64,000 nt of DNA from Yamadazyma tenuis. Its lineage: Eukaryota > Ascomycota > Pichiomycetes > Serinales > Debaryomycetaceae. Below are positions 27,677 to 36,580 of this stretch, in pieces. A program made the position numbers and the translations under genes. How positions within the stretch are numbered: the first letter of the stretch is position 1; each line of letters starts with the position of its first letter. Location of the stretch: assembly GCF_029203305.1 (NCBI RefSeq), contig NC_089462.1:62001-126000 (forward strand), in the 5' to 3' direction. The notes beneath the pieces were generated by a model. That model ran no database searches and was not told where the DNA came from. It worked only from the letters and a program-made list of their open reading frames with translations.

Positions 27677-28146
27677 AGCGTGTAGAAGAAGATGTAAACT
27701 TGAATTGGATATTAAAGTGTGGATGGTTAGTAAGCAAGTGAGGTGCTGCGAGGGGAAAAAAGCGTCAACTGATTAGGCAGCGAATCTCCGCCCCGATCTC
27801 CCTCAGATTCTCAGCAGTGCGGAAACTTGCCACAAGCCCCGGAGTGTACCCAACCCCAATTCGTATCTCTAATCTTACGCCTGCTCCACTGGAACGTGAT
27901 AGACTCCCACTCTTCTCACAAACTGTCGGATTGTGGCTCTGCGGACACGGACTGTGGTAGTCATGATGAGATGGACCACAGCCAGTGATGATAATGCCGA
28001 CGTTTAATATATCCTGTTTGGGAAGAATCGGTCCGATGATCACCCACAGTTTAGATAATGCTTGTTTTCTACGGTTTAGGCAACGACATTCCCCTGGGTC
28101 TATAAAGTGATGGGGTTGCAAGTAATTAATTTCCTACGTACATCCA
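27677..28146. other. Divergent promoter: aldo-keto reductase / transporter
   Basis: 470 bp, no gene. It contains AAGCCCCGG at 27834-27842, also found twice between the transporter and the oxidase gene, and a TATAAAG-type box at about 28101, some 45 bp before the transporter start. Confidence 0.5.
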
Positions 28147-29784
28147 ATGTCAAGCGATAAATCACTCCCCAGAGACATTGAGGTTCACTCGACAGGTGAC
28201 ATCTCTGATTCGCCTTCTCCTACGCGCGAAGAGCCATCCAAGTTAACCAAGTTCTTTTTTGAAGGTAATCACTATGAAATCTCCAAGAATTACGCGGATG
28301 TCACATTGGACTTGATTCAAAAAAACGGCGGGACCGTGGCCGAATTGACTCCCGAGAAAGAGAGGAAGTTGAAGATCAAGCTTTGGCTAACCATCGTTCC
28401 TATTGCGTTTTTAGTCAACGCGACATTGTTCATCGATAAAGATGCGGTGACATTCAGTTCGCTTTTGGGGCTTTTTGACGATATGGGTATCTCATCACCT
28501 GATTACAATAACATCCAGACGTTCTTCTACTTGGGATATTTTGTGGGCCAAGCCCCTTCCCACTACTTGTTCCAGCGATTCCCCGTATCCAAGTTTATCT
28601 CTGCCACTTTGGCAGTTTGGGCCATTTTGTCCTTCTGTACCCTTGGGTGCAAAAGTTACGCGGGAATGGCAGTTCTTCGGTTTTTGTTGGGGGCCTTCGA
28701 GTCAGGAATCACACCATGCGTGGAGCATACTTTGGCAATGTTCTTTACGTTGGAAGAACAGGCATTTGTAAACCCGGTATTTTGGATTTCGTGTTTGGGA
28801 ATCGATCTCCCATTTGCATTTGTCGCATACGGACTTCAGTACACCACCAAATGGAGACCGTGGAAATGGTACTGGCTCTTAATTGGGATCATTTCCTCTG
28901 TGGTATCGGTGGTTGTGTATTTCATTTACCCTGATAATCCTGCCTTATCTCGGTTGTTCACCACCGAAGAGAAGATTCACATTATCCAACGGGTCAAAAA
29001 ACAGTCAAGGTCCTCGATCGAACAGAAAACCTTCAAGAAATACCAGTTTGTGGAGTGCTTGAAGGATCCAATTTCGTGGTTGTTTGTGCTCTTCTGCCTC
29101 ATGAACATGTTGGAAAACTCCACCTCCTACCAGTCCTCCATCATTTACACTGAGTTGGGATTCGGCCACTTGACCAGCACGCTTTTGATCGCAGTGACAA
29201 CCGCCTTTTCCATTTCTTGTGCCTGTGCTGGAGCCTTTGCCCTTAGTCGGTTTAGAAAACAGTCGGTGTTTGTGGCAGTAGTGTTTACGTGGCCTGCACT
29301 TTTGGGTGCAATTCTCGCCGTCAGTATACCTTGGGATAACAAACCCGGTATTTTGGGGGGAATCTTCATGACCCGTTCCAACGGTACCGCCTACATCATT
29401 TCGTTCTCGTTGTGTCAGACGACTGCTGCTGGGCATACCAAGAAGCTCACCAGAACCTTACTCTTCATGTTGGCTTACGCTGTAAGTAACATGGTTTGTC
29501 CGCAAATGTGGAGGACTCAGTACCAGCCAAGATACAGAATCCCTTGGATTATGCAGATGGTGTTTTCATGGTTTTTGGCACCATGTTGTCTTTTGACCAT
29601 TCGATACATTTTGTCCAAGAGAAATAAGGAAAGAAGAAGATTAATAGAGGAAGAAGGTGAGGATCTTGACTACGGGTTCATTGATTCTGTTGATGAGAAC
29701 GGGGACTTGGTGAAGGACAAGGTTGATGTGTCGATGCTTGATCTCACTGATTTGGAGAACAAGAGGTTTATTTATCCTTTATAG
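28147..29784 (+). CDS. Dal5-family (anion:cation symporter) MFS transporter
   Basis: 545 residues with about 12 predicted membrane helices beginning at residue 82 (LWLTIVPIAFLVNATLFIDK). Family marks include the IQTFFYLGYFVGQAPSHYLFQRFP helix 2 region, FLLGAFESGITPCVEHTLAMF, the WRPWKWYWLLIGIISSVVSV turn, and a central cytosolic loop. The usual first-helix D..NI..A pattern is modified to ATLFIDKDAVTFSSLLGL. Dal5-family members import allantoate, ureidosuccinate, nicotinate, pantothenate, biotin or dipeptides; the substrate here is unknown. It closely resembles the group that includes S. cerevisiae YIL166C. It lies between an aldo-keto reductase and an FAD amino-acid oxidase, suggesting uptake of that oxidase's substrate (inference). 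Confidence 0.87.
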   Translation: MSSDKSLPRDIEVHSTGDISDSPSPTREEPSKLTKFFFEGNHYEISKNYADVTLDLIQKNGGTVAELTPEKERKLKIKLWLTIVPIAFLVNATLFIDKDAVTFSSLLGLFDDMGISSPDYNNIQTFFYLGYFVGQAPSHYLFQRFPVSKFISATLAVWAILSFCTLGCKSYAGMAVLRFLLGAFESGITPCVEHTLAMFFTLEEQAFVNPVFWISCLGIDLPFAFVAYGLQYTTKWRPWKWYWLLIGIISSVVSVVVYFIYPDNPALSRLFTTEEKIHIIQRVKKQSRSSIEQKTFKKYQFVECLKDPISWLFVLFCLMNMLENSTSYQSSIIYTELGFGHLTSTLLIAVTTAFSISCACAGAFALSRFRKQSVFVAVVFTWPALLGAILAVSIPWDNKPGILGGIFMTRSNGTAYIISFSLCQTTAAGHTKKLTRTLLFMLAYAVSNMVCPQMWRTQYQPRYRIPWIMQMVFSWFLAPCCLLTIRYILSKRNKERRRLIEEEGEDLDYGFIDSVDENGDLVKDKVDVSMLDLTDLENKRFIYPL

Positions 29785-30096
29785 TTTGTTAATGGTATTG
29801 TTTGAATATAGAGATCACTTACTGAGAAGGCAACTTAAGCCTCGGTGCTGAGAAGGAACGTTTTGTCTTTACTAGTTATGCCCTACTCTTACTGAGACAG
29901 GAACTTAAGCCCCGGTGGACGGAACCAGTGTCCTTGTTGTGCCATTGCTGCCAATAATTCACTCGCGCCACGTGACACGGCAACAATGGCGATAGTTGGG
30001 GGCTCCCCAAAAGGTAACTAAGATCCGCACGCACTCACACTTGCGACCACCATTAGAACCTATAAATCCGGACCAAATCCTCTTCAAAGCTAACTA
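29785..30096. other. Oxidase upstream region with 30-bp repeats
   Basis: 312 bp. Two 30-bp copies of an element spaced exactly 70 bp apart (29818-29847 and 29888-29917) precede a CCTATAAATCC TATA region about 40 bp before the oxidase start. Confidence 0.6.
29818..29917 (+). promoter_or_regulatory. Paired 30-bp element, candidate regulator binding sites
   Basis: Copy 1 begins CTTACTGAGAAGGCAACTTA and ends AGCCTCGGTG; copy 2 begins CTTACTGAGACAGGAACTTA and ends AGCCCCGGTG. They agree at 26 of 30 positions with a 70-bp period, and both end in a CGG triplet. The AAGCCCCGG core recurs at 27834-27842 in the promoter of the neighbouring transporter. Confidence 0.5.
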
Positions 30097-31599
30097 ATGG
30101 CTTATTCCAGAGAAGCAAAGATCTTGGTGGTCGGATCCGGTGTTTTTGGACTCTCTAGTGCCTTGAATTTGGTACAAAATGGCTACAAAAATATAGAGAT
30201 CTTTGACAGAATTAATCACGATAAGACCAAGTACAACCCATTGAATGGATCTGACTGCGCCAGTGGAGATATCAACAAACTCTTCAGAATCTACTATGAA
30301 AACAAAACCCTTTACTCCAAGTTGGCGATTCTGGCTTTGGACGTGTGGGAACAGTGGAATAAAGATATCCAGAAACTTTCTGAAGAGGATAAAAGCCGTT
30401 TCATCGATGACGATTTGGAGTTGGTGAGAATGTCAGGAGCCATGAGACTTAACAGCACATCAGCATTGAGTGCAGTTGAACTCACCAATCTCGAAGGGTT
30501 CAATGAGCTTGGGTTACGGGACCTCCAATATAACATTAACTCGAAAAAAGATACTCAAAGGGCCAAGTTGGTTGGGTTGTCTGCCAAGTTGGATGTTATT
30601 GATGACTGGAAACAGAGGAAAAAAGTCACCACCATCTCCGGAACCTTGGACGGAGTGGGAAGAATGCTCAAAGCCGACAAAGCCTGCTTCTACGTCAAAA
30701 TCCTCTTGGAGCAGCAGGGTGTCAAGTTTCATTATGACGATGCTGGTACGTTTATAAGCCCCATCACCGATGGCTGCGAAATTAAAGGAATCAAAACCAA
30801 AGACGGAAAGTCCCACTTTGCAGACCTTGTGATTGTTAGTGCTGGGCCATGGTCAACATCTCTAGTGCCGGCGTTGGAGCATCATGCCAGAGCGTCGTTG
30901 GCCAACATTGTTTATCTCGAAATTCCTAAATCTAGACAAGACTTGATCAACAAGTACTCAGAGTATCCCCATATCCAGTGGAAAACCACCTCAAGTGAGT
31001 TTGACAGAAACAAGAACCATTCAGATGGAGAAGGTGGGTTTGCTTTCTTTCCTCCCACAAAAAAGGAAGGGATCTTGAAGGTAAACACTAGACAACTCAA
31101 ATACTGGAACCCAGTCAAGGTTGATGGAAAATACGTTTCTGTTCCCAAGACCTTGGGAGACGAGAAATTACCCAAGAGTGTTATCCAGGAAGCCAAAGAC
31201 ATATTGATGGCCATAGCTCCAGACGTTGTTTCTCTCACGGGAATCAAAGTGACCTCTAAACTTCTCTGGTATACCGATGCTATCAACAGTGATTTTGTGA
31301 TCGACTTTGTGCCTGGGTACAAAAACTTGATTGTTGCAACTGGAGGGTCCTCCCATGGATTCAAGTTCTTGCCAGTGTTGGGAAGGACGGTGGTGGATAG
31401 AATTAACGGGGTTTCCAATGATTATACCGAATTATTCAGGTGGAAAAGCACTGACGACATTGTTCAAGATAATTATGGATTGAAGCAGGATGTGGAGAAA
31501 CAGGACTACCGGAAGTTTGATAATGCAGAGTTCTTGGAGCAGCAGGATCTTATATATACAGAGGAGGATTTGAAGCGGTTGGAGTCTGTGGTGTTATAG
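30097..31599 (+). CDS. FAD-dependent amino-acid oxidase (pipecolate/saccharopine/fructosyl-amino-acid oxidase family)
   Basis: 500 residues. The dinucleotide-binding motif ILVVGSGVFGLSSALNLV (residues 9-26) is followed by a segment with the family's flavin-contact region (DCASGDINKLFRIYYEN), a C-terminal FAD-domain strand VIVSAGPWSTSLVPALE and the end motif FVPGYKNLIVATGGSSHGFKFLPVLGR. These are features of DAO-fold oxidases such as L-pipecolate, L-saccharopine, sarcosine and fructosyl amino-acid oxidases; S. pombe Fap1/Fap2 are similar. The exact substrate cannot be read. No SKL-type peroxisomal signal (ends SVVL), so location is open. S. cerevisiae lacks a close equivalent. Confidence 0.87.
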   Translation: MAYSREAKILVVGSGVFGLSSALNLVQNGYKNIEIFDRINHDKTKYNPLNGSDCASGDINKLFRIYYENKTLYSKLAILALDVWEQWNKDIQKLSEEDKSRFIDDDLELVRMSGAMRLNSTSALSAVELTNLEGFNELGLRDLQYNINSKKDTQRAKLVGLSAKLDVIDDWKQRKKVTTISGTLDGVGRMLKADKACFYVKILLEQQGVKFHYDDAGTFISPITDGCEIKGIKTKDGKSHFADLVIVSAGPWSTSLVPALEHHARASLANIVYLEIPKSRQDLINKYSEYPHIQWKTTSSEFDRNKNHSDGEGGFAFFPPTKKEGILKVNTRQLKYWNPVKVDGKYVSVPKTLGDEKLPKSVIQEAKDILMAIAPDVVSLTGIKVTSKLLWYTDAINSDFVIDFVPGYKNLIVATGGSSHGFKFLPVLGRTVVDRINGVSNDYTELFRWKSTDDIVQDNYGLKQDVEKQDYRKFDNAEFLEQQDLIYTEEDLKRLESVVL

Positions 31600-31748
31600 A
31601 CATAATGTGTAGTAATATACTTTCTTGTGCTTTGCTATTCGGTAGACAAAATTGATATTTCCTCAGTTACTTCGATACCACCGTAGATACCGCAATACAG
31701 TCATACACAATAAAATCCTATCATCTTATCACCTATATAAATTCGATA

Positions 31749-32390
31749 CTAGCAACATCCAGAAGTCTGTTGAGTGGTAGAAGCAGCCCCGGTAGTCAAG
31801 TCAATTCTACCCGCCTCATTACCCGCTTGCTGTACCCCCGTAGGAGCCGACGACTCGGGGATCTTGGTTCCAATTCCCACAAACACCTCGTTCACATTAT
31901 ATGAGGTTTTAGCACTGGTCTCAAAAAACAACAAGCCTTCGTCCTCGGCCAACTTCTGGCCCTCTTCCACCGACACCTTTCTCAAGGTGTCCCCGTCATT
32001 TTCATCTTCCACTAAATCGTATTTGTTTCCAACTAATGCAATGGTTATGTCCTTTGAGGCTTGCTCGTGTAACTCCTTGACCCAGTGACGGGCCTTCAAA
32101 AACGATGCGGGCTTGGTGATGTCGTACACCACCAACGCGGCCTGGGCGTTCCGGTAGTACATGGGAGCCAACGAGGCAAACCGCTCCTGGCCGGCGGTAT
32201 CCCATATTTCGTACTTGATGGTCTTGTCTCCTATGGTGCATTTCTGGGTGAGGAATGCGGCACCAATGGTGGGCTCCTTGTTTTCTTGGAAATCATTGGA
32301 TACAAATCGTAACACAAGCGACGACTTTCCCACGGCCGCTTCTCCCAATAATACTAACTTAACGGCTTTGGCTGGGTTCGGAAAGCTCAT
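31749..32390 (-). CDS. VPS21: VPS21 (YPT51), Rab5-type GTPase
   Basis: 213-residue endosomal Rab for vacuolar protein sorting and endocytosis. P-loop GEAAVGKSS (16-24), switch I TIGAAF, WDTAGQE (63-69), NKYD and ETSAK G-boxes are all present, and the protein ends SGCC for double geranylgeranylation. [20 protein letters not shown] and [17 protein letters not shown] match Vps21 rather than Ypt52. The ATG at 32390 begins just before the beta-1 strand. It is downstream of the methyltransferase gene on the same strand with an 85-bp gap. Confidence 0.95.
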   Translation of the reverse strand: MSFPNPAKAVKLVLLGEAAVGKSSLVLRFVSNDFQENKEPTIGAAFLTQKCTIGDKTIKYEIWDTAGQERFASLAPMYYRNAQAALVVYDITKPASFLKARHWVKELHEQASKDITIALVGNKYDLVEDENDGDTLRKVSVEEGQKLAEDEGLLFFETSAKTSYNVNEVFVGIGTKIPESSAPTGVQQAGNEAGRIDLTTGAASTTQQTSGCC

Positions 32391-32475
32391 TATCCCTTTA
32401 GTTGAATCGTTTGCCTCAGTGTTTTGCGCGCACTCGTGATAGTGACGGGGGCGCGCCACGACCGCCGCCATATCG

Positions 32476-33651
32476 TTATTGGCTGCAAATCCAGAATTCA
32501 CAGTGGTAGGTGAAGTTCGAGAGGAGCCGAGGGTCGGCTGCATAGATGGTGACGGTCCGCTGCTCGTGCGTGTCCATTTTCTCGAACTGGAACCCCATGT
32601 CCTCAATGAGCTGTATCAAATCTGCTCGGGAAAGTTCAAGCCCTTTCATGATCGTAGGAACCTGTTCCCCCAGTGGGAGTGTGATGTGGGAGGTGTTGAA
32701 GTCGTTTTCAAAGTGCCACAAAAGTGGCCCCAAGTTGATCCAAATCCCCAGTTTTTTGAGACAGTATGCGATGGTTTTCAAGTATTCGATGATGTTGGAC
32801 GCAGTATCGAGAAAAAAGCATGTAAGAACCGCTTCAAAGTGTGCCTTGTTGGTGGCACGGAACTCGTTGGGGCTCGTGCTGTTGGTGGTGAGCAGGTCGG
32901 GTCCGTAGAGGTCGGTGAACGAGCCTGCTGCCATAGACATCAATTCCATAAACGGGACATCGGGGTGTGCTAGCATCAACTGTTCAAAGCCGTTGGTACC
33001 ACCGGCATGGTTCAAAATCACCACCAGCCTAAGCTGATCCGCCCGGTTGCAGACGTTAGAAAACTTGTGTAAGTATGGGTGGATTTGAAACGGGTGGCTG
33101 CAAAAATTTAACATGAAGTTGGCCATGATGAGCATATGGTAGCTAAACTCATTCCCCTGGGCCCGGTACCCATTGCGGACCACTTCAAACACAAGTCGGC
33201 CCAAGCCACACCCGGGGAGAAGCACGTTAACGTGTTGACGGGCGCTGAAGTCGGGGTATTTGTGGTTCAATTCACATATCATCCGCTCGAATACTAGCCG
33301 TTCGTGCTCACCCTCATCACCCCATTCTCGTTTAAGCTGCAAAAGAATGGACCGGACCTTGTCGAAGTCGTCATGGCCGGCTTCGTACCACGACGAGGGG
33401 CTTTCCTCGATCCCGAACTGTTTACAGATCGTGAGGGCCACGAATTGGGTGAATTGTTTATTGGTGTTGATGGCTTGCTTTAACGACTCGGTATGTTGCG
33501 TATACCACGGTAAGAGACGCTGCTCATCGGGCGGGAGGGAGTTGTACTTGATGCCACGAGGCTTAATGAGCTGGTCGTATTCCCACTGGTGGAAATGGTA
33601 GTAGGCCAGAAATACAGACGTGAGGGCTTTGTACTCTTCGATATCGTCCAT
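32476..33651 (-). CDS. Carnosine N-methyltransferase family protein (N2227-like, YNL092W)
   Basis: 391 residues, SAM-dependent methyltransferase. The cofactor loop is [18 protein letters not shown] (about 140-157), preceded by the long helical N-terminal part with YHFHQWEY and [21 protein letters not shown], and followed by [17 protein letters not shown]. Near the end [13 protein letters not shown] and TYHCEFWIC complete the N2227 family pattern. Mammalian and yeast members (carnosine N-methyltransferase, Ynl092w) methylate histidine-containing small peptides or proteins; substrate here unknown. The ATG at 33651 was taken; the upstream open frame starts with GTG. Confidence 0.9.
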   Translation of the reverse strand: MDDIEEYKALTSVFLAYYHFHQWEYDQLIKPRGIKYNSLPPDEQRLLPWYTQHTESLKQAINTNKQFTQFVALTICKQFGIEESPSSWYEAGHDDFDKVRSILLQLKREWGDEGEHERLVFERMICELNHKYPDFSARQHVNVLLPGCGLGRLVFEVVRNGYRAQGNEFSYHMLIMANFMLNFCSHPFQIHPYLHKFSNVCNRADQLRLVVILNHAGGTNGFEQLMLAHPDVPFMELMSMAAGSFTDLYGPDLLTTNSTSPNEFRATNKAHFEAVLTCFFLDTASNIIEYLKTIAYCLKKLGIWINLGPLLWHFENDFNTSHITLPLGEQVPTIMKGLELSRADLIQLIEDMGFQFEKMDTHEQRTVTIYAADPRLLSNFTYHCEFWICSQ

Positions 33652-33746
33652 TGCAGAGTGCGCGATAGTGAAAATCGGATTTAGTACTACAAATATATAC
33701 AATATAGACACAAGGAAAAACCCTAGGACTCCACGGTTTGGTGTTT

Positions 33747-35945
33747 CTAGATCCCCACGGTGTCGTCCTTCAAAAACCCCATTGGCGTTAAGGTTTCCAA
33801 TTCCACATCCACCGGCTCATCATCCATATCAATATCTCCCGTGTGCGGGAAGTGGTAGGGTCTGATGAATGTATGGTTGAACGACTTAATATTAGTTTCT
33901 TTCAAGTCCAACGACTCGTAGAAGATCTTTCGTAGCTCCGGGATGTTTATGATGAAGTCCTTCCGGTCCTCAATTGGAAAGAGGTTTTTGGTTGAGCTTT
34001 GGTACACAATGGTCTTGTAGAGGAACTGAAGCCTCTTTTGGAAATAATTGAGGGCTCGGATTAAATAGGCAGTCTGGGACTTCAATTGACTTCTATAATG
34101 TTTCAAGTCCGGGTCATCGAACTGGGGAGAATTGAAGATTTCATTATCGTTTATGTAATTGAAAACATCCAACATGAGCGGACTGTCGAAGTCTCGCAAG
34201 AAGTAGAATTTCACCTGGGGAAACACAGCAAACATGGCTTTTTTGAAAAGCTTGAAGTAAAGATACAAGACCTTCTCGGAGAGTGGAGCGGAGTCATCAA
34301 TGATCAAGAAGCGAGAAGGAAAGAGTCGTACCCACCGACTGGTCATGCGGAAGAGGATTTCTTGTTGAATGGTATTATCTTCGAGCTGGGAGATCAAAAC
34401 TGGCAAATACTCACTCAAAGTGGTGTGAGTAAATTCCCACAAATTCTGGTAGTTTTTACGGAGAATAGCATACAACTCGGGGTTACCAGGCATGGAGGTT
34501 TGACTCAAAAACTTCCCAAACTCCGCCAACAGCACCTGGTACTCTTGTAAAAATGTTGGGTCGTACCCCGGAAAGTAGATGCTCTTTTCGATGTTGTGCA
34601 TCAACCTCAAGTGGATAGGGATGAGAAGAGGCGGCGTAAACCCCTTTTTGATTGACAAATCGATGTTATACTTCAACACACTGAACAACCCGTCCGAGAA
34701 ACACCGTGTGGAATTGTAGGTGGCCTCCGGGTCGTAGATGGACATTAAGCTCAAGATGTAGCTCACGGACGAGCACAACTCAGGATCAAAATTTTTATTC
34801 AAATACAACCGGATCCCCTTGATGACAAAGGCGTAGTACTTTATCGACACCATTATCAAGATGTTCTTCATGTTGGTGACGTGGAGAAAGTTGTTGGCAC
34901 TCAGGTCGATTAAGTTGAAGTTGTTGAAAGGGTTGGAAATCAAAAAGTTGGTGGTCAAGTTGATCAAACAACTGAACATCAAATCGGACTCGTAGCTCTT
35001 AAACAAGAATGAGTTCAACCACAAGCTGTAGAGCTCCCGGATCTCGAGCAACGACGCAAGACCCTGGTTGATCAACGGGCCTAGGTTGATCACCACATTG
35101 ATCAACAACGTCCTGTAGTCCACCCGTTCTGTGGTCAACCGCTTGAACTTGTGCATAGATGCCACGGCGTTGGGCAAGAACTTTTCGGTCTTGACCGGGA
35201 CCGGCGACGCCATCTGGATCAAGAGATCCTGAGAAATAACGGAGGAGCTCAAGCTCTGCAAAAGTGATTGTTGCTGAATGTCAACCGGGCTGAGGCTCTG
35301 GCCATTGGAGTAAAACCCATCCAAATTCGGGTACTCGTAGTTCATCACATTCTGTCCCAGAAACGGTGAGAGCCCCTGGTTATTGGTAATGTAGTAGACC
35401 GGATACACAATTGATAAGTCCGATGCGGTGGGAAGCAAATCGTCAAAATTCTGGCTGATAGAGTTTTGCCCATGGTTGAGGAGATTTGTGTAGTTAGCGG
35501 TGTGCGTAGGGGGATGTAAGGACTGGAGGGGGGGCGGTATTGGGGCCGGGCTGGTGGGTTTGAATCCTAGCGTCAAGTTATTGATCTCATCGTCAAGATT
35601 CGAGTTATTGGACTTGGTGGGTTGGATACTTATACCCGTCACAGCTTCGCCAGGGGGTGCCGTGGTGGTTGCATCGGGCGACACCGAGTTCTTGCCGGAA
35701 TCGTTCAGAAGGCGGTACAGGTCTTCGTCCTGTTGCAAAAGCTGTCGTTGGTGTTGCTCTTTGTATTCTTTCAACTGGGCAAGTTTATCATCGGAATAGT
35801 CCAAGTATCCACACTTTACCTTATGCTTGACGCAGTTCATGCACTGGGGGAGGTCCTCGGTACACTTGACACGCCTGCGCTTACAGTTGGGACAGCCGAA
35901 CTTGCTGTTTTTATGTTTTCTTCTCTTAATGACGTCTGGCGACAT
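33747..35945 (-). CDS. Zn2Cys6 transcription factor, paralogue A of a local array
   Basis: 732 residues from ATG 35945 (MSPDVIKRRKHKNSKFG). The zinc cluster CPNCKRRRVKCTEDLPQCMNCVKHKVKC occupies about 18-45 and is followed by GYLDYSDDKLAQL. A Gln/Ser/Pro-rich linker spans to about 270, then a long helical regulatory domain. Its C-terminal part contains WVRLFPSRFLIIDD and FPQVKFYFLRDFDSPLMLDVF, segments also recognisable in the next gene (36581-38377) and more loosely in 40112-42742. Probable nuclear DNA-binding regulator with unknown targets. I cannot name an orthologue. Confidence 0.85.
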   Translation of the reverse strand: MSPDVIKRRKHKNSKFGCPNCKRRRVKCTEDLPQCMNCVKHKVKCGYLDYSDDKLAQLKEYKEQHQRQLLQQDEDLYRLLNDSGKNSVSPDATTTAPPGEAVTGISIQPTKSNNSNLDDEINNLTLGFKPTSPAPIPPPLQSLHPPTHTANYTNLLNHGQNSISQNFDDLLPTASDLSIVYPVYYITNNQGLSPFLGQNVMNYEYPNLDGFYSNGQSLSPVDIQQQSLLQSLSSSVISQDLLIQMASPVPVKTEKFLPNAVASMHKFKRLTTERVDYRTLLINVVINLGPLINQGLASLLEIRELYSLWLNSFLFKSYESDLMFSCLINLTTNFLISNPFNNFNLIDLSANNFLHVTNMKNILIMVSIKYYAFVIKGIRLYLNKNFDPELCSSVSYILSLMSIYDPEATYNSTRCFSDGLFSVLKYNIDLSIKKGFTPPLLIPIHLRLMHNIEKSIYFPGYDPTFLQEYQVLLAEFGKFLSQTSMPGNPELYAILRKNYQNLWEFTHTTLSEYLPVLISQLEDNTIQQEILFRMTSRWVRLFPSRFLIIDDSAPLSEKVLYLYFKLFKKAMFAVFPQVKFYFLRDFDSPLMLDVFNYINDNEIFNSPQFDDPDLKHYRSQLKSQTAYLIRALNYFQKRLQFLYKTIVYQSSTKNLFPIEDRKDFIINIPELRKIFYESLDLKETNIKSFNHTFIRPYHFPHTGDIDMDDEPVDVELETLTPMGFLKDDTVGI

Positions 35946-36580
35946 GGATGGAAATAGGGCTGAATTAGGGATGATCACACAAACACAACTTGGGGATTTC
36001 CACAAACACAATTGAAGATCCACAGAAATAGATGATTTCCACTGGGTGGTTTCACAGGTATCGAATAGTAGTTTACAATCCCTGAATATAGTTTTGATTA
36101 TAATTTAAGAAATTTCCCACATCCATTGTAACGCGCAGATACAGAAATAGCGGTAGGCGTTAACCCCGTAAACGGTTAAACCTGCAGTCGGCACAACCAA
36201 GAAGCCGGTACGGTATAGTCACCATGGGAAGGGCCGAGACCATCCCTTGGCAATGTGAGACTGATCTGCGCGGCGATGGGTCTTCGGTAGATCGGCGATC
36301 CCCAAGATGACACCTGATTAAGGGCCGGCTAGAGGTATTTTTTAAAAAAAAAACTGACTAGGTAACGCCGCGACAACTACGTAAAGGCTATAGTTAACAA
36401 GCAACGACCGGTATTATATTGTGGCAGGGTGCATATTTCAAGGCAAACTTGCCTATTGCGGTAAAGACATGGGGCATAACAATTTCTGGATCCTACCGTA
36501 TATGCACACGCACGTCGGCTCCTAGATTCTTTTTTCCCATTAATATTTATTACTAATCGGAGTTAAATAGATAGGTCTAT
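35946..36580. other. Gap between array members A and B
   Basis: 635 bp forming the 5' region of gene A and the 3' region of gene B. It includes a TTTTTTAAAAAAAAAA run near 36340-36351. No gene is supported. Confidence 0.5.

Noticed and set aside
32351..32357. TACTAAC-like heptamer on the plus strand in VPS21
   Set aside because: VPS21 is on the minus strand and its frame is continuous through the P-loop, so this is a chance match.
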